A stretch of 64,000 bases of DNA from Erinaceus europaeus (Eukaryota > Chordata > Mammalia > Eulipotyphla > Erinaceidae): assembly GCF_950295315.1 (NCBI RefSeq), contig NC_080181.1:37663375-37727374 (forward strand). The letters are read 5' to 3'. This document shows, one piece after another, positions 50,101 to 60,981 of this stretch. Every line of letters begins with the position of its first letter. The stretch's first letter is position 1. The position numbers and the translations under genes were made by a program. A model generated the notes under the pieces. The model was not told the DNA's origin, did no database searches, and worked only from the letters and a program-made list of their open reading frames with translations.

Positions 50101-53100
50101 AACAGGTTATCTTTTAGGCCATCAGATAATGTGTTTCTCTCTCTCTTTTTTCATGCTACTTTCAATTTCCTTTTATTAGATCCTAGCTGTCCACTTACTA
50201 CAAGCTGTGCTTCCATCTTGGGACAAGACAGAAAGGGCACGAGACATGAAGGGCCTGGTGGAAAAGCTGTTTGGGTTCCTGGGCAGCTTGCTCACCACAT
50301 GCTCTTCTGACATTCCCTTTCTCAGAGGTAGGTGATTCTCCTCCTTCCTTGACTTCTGCATGTGTGAGCAGGACCCCATCTAGAATCACTCTTCTTCTCA
50401 GAATCCACCCTGAGGAGGCGAAGGGCCCGCCCACAGGCTTCTCTGACGGCTACTCACAGCAGCACTCTGGCGGAGGAGGTAGTGGCGCTGCTCCGCACAC
50501 TACACTCCCTTGGACAGTGGAACGGACTTATAAACAAATACATCAACTCCCAACTGCACTCGGTCTCCCTCAGCTGCTCAGGAAAACCCTTGGAGGGGGT
50601 AGGTGCCCTGTGTTCAGATCTGCTCTATAGCTGTTCTCGATGGAAAACTGATGTGATTTTAAAACAATCTTTCAAAAATGTACAACCTTCTGTTCAAAGA
50701 CACATTTCAAAAAATTTTTTTTTCTTACTGGAAATACTTATTGATGAAACTGATAAGAATAAATTTGGGGGTGCAAAGCAATGGCACACCTGGTTGAACA
50801 CACCTGTTACTATGTGCACCAATCTGGGTTCAAGCTTCTGGTCCTCGCCTGCAGGGTGGAAGCTTCACATACTTGAAGCAGTGCTGCAGGTGTCTCTCTT
50901 TCCTTCTCTATCTTCCCCACTCCTCTCATTTTTTTCTTATCAAAAATAAATGAATAAATAATTGGCTCCTGAAGTGGTGGACTTGTAGTCACTGAGCCCC
51001 AGTGACAACCCTAGTGGCAATAAAAAAATAAAAATAATAAGAACTTCGGGTTACATAAATATTGAGAAATGGTTAGCATCTGGGCTTACTCTTTCAAACT
51101 GACTGTCTGTCTATGCTAGGCCCAGTTAGAGGACTACTTTCCGGAGCATGAGAATCCTGAGGTTGGGGGCCTCATGGCAGTGCTGGCTGTGATTGGGGGC
51201 ATCGATGGACGGCTGCGACTCGGGGGCCAAGTCATGCACGACGAGTTTGGGGAAGGCACTGTGACTCGCATCACCCCAAAGGGCAAAATCACTGTGCAAT
51301 TTTCAGACATGCGCACTTGTCGAGTTTGCCCATTAAATCATCTGAAGCCAGTAGGTGAACTTAAATGTTTGATTCCTTGGTAATAAAGTCAGTAGGTTTT
51401 AAAATGGAACGGTTTTGACATCAATGCTGAGAAGAACTTGATTTTGTAGTTTACACTTGCCTTCTAGGAAGCTGACTTTCGGAAGGACTTAGTAGAGAAA
51501 ATTTGACATTTATAAAAAAAATACCTGTGAAGAGGATAACCAGCACGGTGATGAAGTATTATTGACACTTGGCAAAGAAAAAAAATTAATTTAGGTTACA
51601 TTTACTGTGCATAGCAGTCTCTACCTTGCCTTTAGTGCCATATTTTCAAATTATTAGTCTTGGATATAAAATTGTTTATGGCTATATTTATGGTACTTTC
51701 AGAATCAGAGCCCATGGTTATGTTAACTTTTAGAATATTTCTATTGTCTCATTTGTGACATTTTGAAAGTCTCTGTGCCTTCCCTTTAGCTTCCTGCTGT
51801 GGCATTTAGTGTCACCAACCTGCCCTTCACTGAGCCCATGCTTTCTGTTTGGGCTCAGTTGGTGAACCTTGCTGGAAGCAAATTGGAAAAGCACAAAATC
51901 AAGAAATCACTTAAGCAGGGCTTTACAGGTGAGTGTATTGCGTATTTAGATAAATAGCCATAATCTGCACATTTTAGTGTTTGGACCATGGTTGCCCTTT
52001 TGTTGTTTTATTGTTGTAGTTATTATTGACGTCGTTGTTGTTGGATAAGACAGAGAGAAATGGAGACAGGAGGGAAAGACAGAGAGGGGGAGAGAAAGAT
52101 AGACACCTGCAGACCTGCTTCACCGCCTGTGAATCGACTCCCCTGCAGGTGGGGAGCCGGAGGCTCAAACTGGGATCCTTACGCTGGTCCTTGCGCTTTG
52201 TTCCACCTGTGCTTAGCCAGCTGCGCTACTGCCTGACTCCCCATGGTTGCCATTTTTAAGTGCACGTTCCTTATGCTACTGAAGTTTTTTGCTTCAGGTG
52301 AATAGTTTTGGTGAGCACACAGTGATAAAAAAAAGTACAATACAAAGAATGAGGCTGCGGTGTGATTATTGCTCAGACCCCTGCTGCATCCTAGTGCCTG
52401 TGTTTATTCTGAGTAAGCTTTATAAGGAGCAGTCTGTTCTCTTCTGCCTGTTGAATCTTTGGTTCTGCTGTTACTCTTGAGGAACATTGTTCTTGGCCTT
52501 GACACTGACCCAGTGAAACCTTTGTGTTTAGATCCACCTCACTTTGTCTTTCTGGATGATGGACAAAGATCAAGGCCACCCTTAACTTTAATGTTTCCTT
52601 CTTCTGGTCTGGGAGTCTGCATTAGTTTCTTCATTACCCCTTGCATGTTCTTTGCCCTGATTATTTTTGCACCTTGGGAATGCTTGTAGTTTCACCCATA
52701 ATTTTCAATTCTATCTGCCCAGTCTTCCTGAGTTTGCTTACCTATCTCTTCGTACCTGTGGTTATTGCTGCTGTATTGATGATGGTGATTTGATTTTATG
52801 ATTTAAACTCTGAATCCCCAGTTTGCATGTCTAACTAGGGAGCCACTTGTGTGCAGACCACAGCATGTCTAGACTTTAGTTAACCTGTTCCTTAGCCAGT
52901 GTTTCCTGTATCAGTGAATTAACTTATGTACTCAATAGGCTTAATGCTCAAGAGACACCTGTGCTTCTTCCATCCCACATCTCCAAGGTGCCACTGTCTG
53001 TTCTGTGGTTGGATATAGGTATCACTGTAGTCTTTTAATTAAAAAAAAAAAAAAAAGACACTAGGATTTACCTTTATTTTGATGAATTAGAAAAGTGTGT

Positions 53101-55990
53101 CTTAGAGGAATCTAGCCAGGAAAAAGTGAAAAGTATTTTGTTTACAACCTAGGTCTCTGGCTGAAATTTTAGCCAGCCGGGTGGTGGCATACCTGGTTAA
53201 TTGCACATGGTACTAAGCACAAAACATGCACAAGGATCCAGGTTGAGCTCCTGGCTCCCCACCTGCAGGGGTACACTTCACAAGTGGTGAAGCAGATCTT
53301 CAGATGTCTCTCTGTCTCTCCCTCTCTATCACTCACCTCTCAGTTTCTTTCTGTTCTGTCCAATAAAATGAAAAAGAAAAAAAAAAAAGCCACCAGGAGC
53401 AGTGGATTCATAGTGCTAGTACAAACCCCAGTGATGACTCTGGAGGGAAAAAATTAATTACTTGGGAAAAAGTTGATTTATGTTTATACTAGCTAACATG
53501 GTTCTAACCGTGGTATACCCTTTAATCTTCACCTCAGGCCACTAAGGCTTGAGCATGTATGCTGGGAAAGGAAAAGACCTAGGAAGCAGGTTGACAATCT
53601 GACAATTCCTGGAAGTGTCAATCATAATACTGGGAGAAATAAGCCTCTTATTTGGTGTGGTCATTGAATCCCCACCAGGTGGAATGCGGGTAATACTACT
53701 TGCAGCCATGGCCTGAGCAGGGTGATGTTCTTGCTGAGTACTTTTCTCCTACAGGACAAGTGGACCTGGACCTGCTAAGGTGCCAACAGTTGAAGCTGTA
53801 CATTCTGAAGGCAGGCCGTGCATTGCTTTCTCATCAGGACCAGCTCCGGCAGATCTTGTCCCAGCCTGCAGTTCAGGAGGCCACAACTGCTCATACAGGT
53901 ACGATTTTAAAACCAGTCTTAAGAGATCTGTAAGACAGGCAGTGGGTACTGACGGTTCATGAAAGCCAGAATGTTGTAAATGTATAAGGAAAATGTACTC
54001 CCTGGCCAGGAATCAGTGAACTCTGAATACCGTTGTTGTTGACTTATCTGACATAACTTGAGTAGCTTTGGTCAGGGGAGGGAAATTGTGTGGTCAGGCC
54101 TCACATTGTAAAATGAAACCTGTAGGACATCAGAGCCCATTGTATTGTTGTTGTTGTTTTATGCAGTGAGATTTTTTGTTACTTTTATTAGCAATTTGAT
54201 AATGGTTTACAAGATTAAAAGATTACAGTAGTATAATTCCATACAATACCTAGCACCAAAGTTCTATGACTATTCCCCCTCTACTTGTTGTATTGTATTT
54301 TTTTTAATTGATTTAATAATGATCTACAAGCCCATAAGCTAAGAAGGGTACAGTTCCACACAATTCCCACCACCAGAGTTCCGAGTCCCATCTCCTCCAA
54401 TTGGTAGCTTTCCTATTCTTTATCCCTCTGAGAGTATGGACTCAGGATCATTATGGGATACATAAGGTGGAAGGTCTTGCTTCTGTAGTTGCTTCTCTGC
54501 TGAACATGAGTGTTGGCAGATTGATCCATGTTCCTAGCCTGTCTCTTTCCCTAGTGGGGCAGGGGTCTGGAGAGGTGGGGTTCCAGTGCATATTGGTGAG
54601 GTCAGGAAAGTCAGGTTGATATCATGGTAGCATCTGCAACTTGGTGGCTAAAAAAGCATTAAGATATAAAGCAGAATATACTGCTTAATAATCAAGAATC
54701 TAAAGGTAAGACTATAGATTTGGGATCTCCATTTTGGAAAAAGCTAGTAGGTATATTTTAGGTATATTCCAAGGGGCCCATGACTTTTACCAATTTTTGC
54801 CTGAGCCCGATAGATATGAATAAGTCTTGTGTTTACTATTTGCTTATGCTAATAGAGAACATTAGTAGGTATCTTTAATTACTTTTACAGCACAGATTTT
54901 TTATTTTCATCCTTAATCATCTGGATCTGTTGAATTGAGGGTGTGCTGAAGCCAGGTGTAGAAACCTAGTGGAAAAGGCAGTGGGAGCATGGTTGCAGGC
55001 AGTGAGCCTTGGAAGAATGTTAGAAGAGTTCCACTCTGCTGTCCTTGAAGGTGGCAGCAAAGCTGGGGCAGTCAGCTGAAATCATGTTATAGAATGCCTT
55101 GCATACCACTGTGAAATTTAGAAGCTGACTAGCAAGACTGTGGCAGGAGCCCTTTCCAAGAAGATTGATTGTCAGGGATAAATTCACTTAGTGATGTCTT
55201 GGATTGTTAAAGCAGAAGAATGTAAGAGAAGAAGGGCTGCTTTTGGTCAAGCTGTATTCCTTAGGAAAGGCATGAAAAAGAGAGAGAAGGGTCCACTAGG
55301 CTCAGTGATTGTGTAGATTTTTAGACTCCTTTCCTAGAAAAAAGGAAAGCTTGGTGATACATTAAACTTGAGTTGTAGCAAGGACTGTTAGGACTACCAC
55401 TGACAAAAATAAAAAGGTCCAGTGGAATACTGAGTGTTTTGTTTATTAATTGACTAGAGCAGAGGTTGTTTTGAATTTAATTGTAATACCTCTGAGTACA
55501 AGATCAATTGATGGAAATTGTAGATTCATTCAGTATAAAAGGTGGTAGGGAATTTGAGAGTAGCCCAGAATCATAGACGATGGAGAGACAAGAGCCCAGG
55601 GAAGTGATTGGTTGCTCTTCATTAACTAGGATGAGTACCTATGGCAGAGATGAATCAGGGTCACCATCTATTCTTTGGACTACAAATGGTGCTGCCTTGA
55701 ATTGGACTTGGCATAATACCACAACTACTTGTTATTATAAAGTTTCATGAGAACATAGCAACACCTGCTGGTTACTGGTGAAGTTGAATAGCTGTGATAG
55801 ACCATATGACTGGTAGGCTGAGATTTCCCTAGAAAGTTAGTTGAAGTGGTCACTCAGCCCACAATCCCAAATGTAGTGCCGTGCTGTGGATTTGAGACCA
55901 AGAGTATCAGTGGGTTTGGGACAAACAGGACTACTTGATGTATTTTGAATTTGAATGAACAAGGGGTAGCAGAAGTCCATGTCTAGAGGA

Positions 55991-56034
<44 letters not shown>

Positions 56035-58256
56035 AAAAAAAAAAACAAAAACAAGAGTACTCATAGAAATGTTACTGAAACAATGATTGGACCAAGAAAG
56101 AGAAGGTATAATATTAGACCAAGGATTGAAACCTGGGAGATAGCTTTTGTTGATTTCCCTTTTTTCCCCTTTATTTCTCTCTCTTTTCCTTTTTTCTTTC
56201 TTTCTTAAAGACTTTATTTATTTATTAATGAGAGATAGCAGGAGAGAGAGAAAGAACCAACCATTACTCTGGTACATGGGCTGCCAGGTGTTGAACTCTG
56301 GACCTCATGTCTCAGAGTCCAGTGCTTTATTCATTGTACCACCTCCCAGACCATTCTTTTGCTGTCTTTTTAAAGAGACAAATGGAGTAGAAAATGCTTT
56401 GGTGTTGAGTGTCTGATATTTGAGCTATGAACATTTGAATTGTCCAATGCTTGATGAGGTAGAAGTTAATTATATGAAGCTTTCTCACTGTTCCATCTTG
56501 AATAGTAAAGAGATTCTTGTGGTTAAAAGTGCAACTTTGTGTGTATTTTAAAATCAGATGATGCAGCAGCTTCATCCCCTGACCTTGGGGACATGTCTCC
56601 TGAAGGACCGCAGCCCCCAATGATCCTGTTGCAGCAATTACTGACCTCAGCTACCCAGCCATCTCCCGTGAAGGCCATATTTGACAAGCAGGAGCTTGAG
56701 GTACAGTCTTCAGTTTAGCCATTGTAATCCATTACACTAAATTGTTAACAAAACTTTGTTCTAGATGTGGTTTTTCATTTTCTCCCTCACATTTGTAGTT
56801 GTTTCGAGCTCCTGGTCCCCACCTGCAGGAGGAAAGCTTTGCAAGTGGTGAAGCAAAGTTGCAGGTGTCTCTCTGTCTCTTCCTCTGTATCACTCCCTTC
56901 TCTGTAGATTTCTGGCTGTCTCTATCCAATAAATAAAATAAATATAATAAAATTTTTTAAAAAAAGTTTCTTTAAGGTTACATTATGAATTTTAAGTGAC
57001 ATACTAAAATAATTCTTAGGACTAGGTAGGCTGTTAATATGCCTAGTTATAGAGCATTATGCTACTAGTAAGAAAATGAAGGGGTTGGGGCTTAATCTTA
57101 TGTCAGGTTTTTGTGAATTATTTGAGCAGATTAACTAATTCAGCATAGGTTAAATGCTCACATTAGGGTGTTAGGTAGTGGCACACTCCATTCAGTGCAT
57201 GTTACTCATGTTACTGTCCACAAAGACTTGGGTTTTAGTCCCTGCTCTCCATCTATAGGAGAGAAGCTTCACAAGTGGTGAAGCAGGTCTGCAAGTGCCT
57301 CTTTTTCTCTCTCCCACTTTATCTCCTCCTCTCAATTTCTCTCTGTCCTTTCTAATAAAATATAAACAAATAAATTGTCACATCAAAGGTCTTTTTTACA
57401 GGAAGTACTGTTATTAAAGGACTCCCCACAAGGACTAGAAAAGTGGCATTTGCTCTTTATTTCATTCAGAGTTTTCATGTATACTCTGTGTTACTTCTAG
57501 GCCTTTAGTTCTGGTTGTTTAGCAGAGCCTGGTGGGCCATGCTAACACTCAGGCCTGTGAGTATATTCCCATAGAAGAGAAATATAAACAGATCTAACAT
57601 TGATAGGAACTCTCCTGGAGGATTAGGTATTATAAAAAGATCTTTCTTGATGGGCTGGGGAGATAGTATAATGGTTGTGCAAAAGGTCTTTCATGCCTGA
57701 GCTTCTGAGGTTTCAGGTTCAGTTTAATTTCTAACACCACCATAAGCCAGAGCTGAGCATTGCTCTGGTAAAATAAAATAAAATTAATTAAATAAAATAA
57801 AATTTAAAAATTCTTCTTGATACATACTATATAAAATATGCAGAAGAAAACACAAAAACTGAACTAGGAGATAACTTACATGGTGGAACACACACACCTT
57901 ACCATTCATGAGGCCCTGGGTACAATTTCTGGCCACATAGGAGTACCATGGCAGGGGAGTTCCATGAATAGTGGTACAGTGCTATAGTATCTCAGCTCTG
58001 TGCCTGTCTCTTCCTTTCTGTCCCTGTCCTTTCTCTAAAATAATAAGAAAGCTGGCCCAGGTAGGCCACTCATTGATGGCATAGAGCTAGTACATGGGCG
58101 GTGATAGATAGCATAATGGTTATACAAAGAGACTTTCATGCCTGAGGCTCCAAATTCCCAGGTTCAATCCCCAGCACCACCATAAGCTAGAACAGAGCTG
58201 GCCTCTGGTAAATGAAAAAAAAAAGAAAAAAGAAAAAGAAGATGAAAAGCTAGTGT

Positions 58257-58319
<63 letters not shown>

Positions 58320-60949
58320 CGCTCAGTTTGGCAGGCAGTTAAGCACCCTAGCACCCCAATAGAAATTGTCAGAAACCAAGACCATGGGGGATCAGGGATC
58401 TAAGTGAGGTCTATGATACTTTGGGTGGAGAAAGGGGCTCACACCTGTCCCAGAATGAGACTGAAGATATGGGTAGCGAAGTCTGGGACTGAGGAGGGTG
58501 GCAGGTGTGTAATGCTTTCTTGACTGACCTGACCACCAACTGCTTGTTCAACCTGATGCCTCTGAAATAAGACCTGAGGGTAAAGGAAGGCACATTTTGT
58601 TTCTAGTCCTCTGTAGAGATTAAAAGGAACATAGAGTTATTCACGAGGCTGCTGGGTAGAGAGAACTCCAGAATCTTCAAGGAGGTACCCACTGCTGAGT
58701 GTTAAGTGGCAAGACTTAGAAGGAAAGAAAGAAAACCCTCCTGTTGCAACCAAGAGAGATCATTTACTATTTTGTCTCCATTGATTGTGATAGAATTCAG
58801 CTGTCATCACACACACACACAAATTTTTTATTAGTGATGTAATAATGATCAGCAATTTCATATAGTTACCACCACCAGAGTTCTGTATCACATCCCCTTC
58901 ATTGGAAAGTTCCCTATTGTTTGCCACGCTGGGAGTATAGACCAACATTCTTTATGGGGTGCAGAAGGTGGAAGGTCTGGCTTCTGTAATTGCTTCTCCA
59001 CTGGACTTGGACATTGACACGTCGATCCATACCTCCAGCCTGTTTCTATCTTTACCTAGTGGGGCAGGGTTCTGGGGTGGTGAGGTTCCAGGACACATTG
59101 GTGAGGTCATCTGCCCAGGGAAGTCAGGATGGTAAGTGTTTGATAGTGTTTACAAGTCATGATAGTGTTTGCAAGGCTGAAAAACCATAAGATATAAAGA
59201 AGGACAGATTATCCAGTAAACAGGAACCTAAAGGTAAGAATAGAACAGAGGAAACTAAGGGTCTTCATATGGGAAGAAACTAGGAAGTCTATTTTAGCTA
59301 ACATGCAGGGAGGCTAAAAGTATTGTACTGGAGGATGGTGTCAGAGTTTAGAATAGGGCTAGAAAGCTAGATGAGGGCAGAAAGTAGCCCCCAAATATGA
59401 AGAAAGTATGTAAATACCATTAAATGTAAGCCTCATCTATCTGACCTAGGGCCCATGTCTACTCATATTTTTAGCTTTCGTTTTTATCACTGTTTTGTGT
59501 GTTGTATCTCTAGGTGCGCTCAGTGTTTAATCCATTCACTTACAAATATACATGTAAGTCCATAATTTCCACTCATGAAAACTGTTTATGTCACCTGCCT
59601 TTCACAAACCTCTCAGCTCTCTTCTGCTCTGTCTAGGCTGCTGCGCTTGCTGTGTGCCAGTGTTTAGCTGTGGAGTCCACACATCCTTCCAGCCCAGTGT
59701 TTGACGATTGCAGCTCCAGTGAGTCCACGACGCCTGTCCCTATGCAGCACAATCGGCCCATCAGAGCAAAGAGACGCAAGCAGTCACCCACTCCTGCCTT
59801 GCCCATCGTGATTCAGCTCATGGAAATGGGGTTTCCTAGAAGAAACATAGAGTTTGCATTGAAGTCACTCACAGGTGCTTCTGGGAATGCTGCTGGCTTG
59901 CCAGGTATATTGCCTTTCCCTTGTAGGTGTTTCACTCATTGTACCTGCCCCTGTTTTATACCCCTGTTTTATTTGTGGACTCCTCTTGCAAAACTGATGC
60001 TACTGTTCTTTGGACTGCTGGGCAGACAGGTGAGTACACGTTGTGGTCCTTATTCTGAGTATACTGTGTCTACTTGCTCTCAGGTGTGGAGGCCCTGGTT
60101 GGGTGGCTGCTGGACCATGCTGATGTGCAGGTCACCGATCTCTCAGATGTAGACACAGGATCTGAGGAGTGCTCAGATGAGGAAGTGGTGGAAGAGGTGG
60201 ATGACTCGGCCTATGCAATGGTAAGCGCCTTCTGCATGGCTCTGCCCCTCTCTTTTCCCATCTATGCTGAGTTCTGTGTTCTTCTGTGTTACTCATAGAG
60301 CCTCTCTCTGGATCTGCTGGACACATTTGAAGCTAATAGGTGTTGACTGGACCTTTTATGCTTTATTTACTTCAGCATTAAAATAGATCCCTGTGGGAGT
60401 CAGGTGGTAGTGCAGCGGGTTAAGCACACATGGTGCAAAGTGCAAGGACCGGCATAAGGATCCCGGTTTGAGCCCCCGGCTCCCCACCTGCAGAGGAGTC
60501 ACTTCACAGGTGGGGAAGGAGGTCTGCAGGTGTGTCTATCTTTCTCTCTCCGCTCTGTCTTCCCCTCCTCTCTCCATTTCTCTCTGTCCTGTCCAACAAT
60601 GATGACATCAATAACAACAATAATAACTATAACAATAATAAAAATAACAAGGGCAACAAAAGGGGAAAAAAAGATCCCTGTTTAAACATCTGATGTTGGG
60701 ATAGCCATTTGGAGATATTTTTATTTTAAAATCATATTTTTTTTAAATGTGACACCTAGATCTCTTTTTTTGCTTTTATTTATTTATTTACTTATTTTTA
60801 TTATTGATTACATAAATAGGACGATACCTGCAGACTTGCTTCACCCCTGCAGGTACTAGAAGGAATTATGTTAAGTGAGATAAGCCAGAAAGAGAAAGAG
60901 GAGTATGGAATGATTCCACTCATCAACAGAATTTGAGAAAGAAGAATAG

Positions 60950-60981
<32 letters not shown>

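Noticed and set aside
52459..52689. 76-codon + strand frame in repeat-poor intron
   Set aside because: No splice sites at suitable places, hydrophobic low-information peptide, no phase fit with exons 26 and 27.
59652..60152. Single 166-codon exon running from exon 29 into exon 30
   Set aside because: Reads through a 179-nt intron and enters exon 30 in the wrong frame; conserved UBA sequence is restored only by splicing 59904 to 60084.
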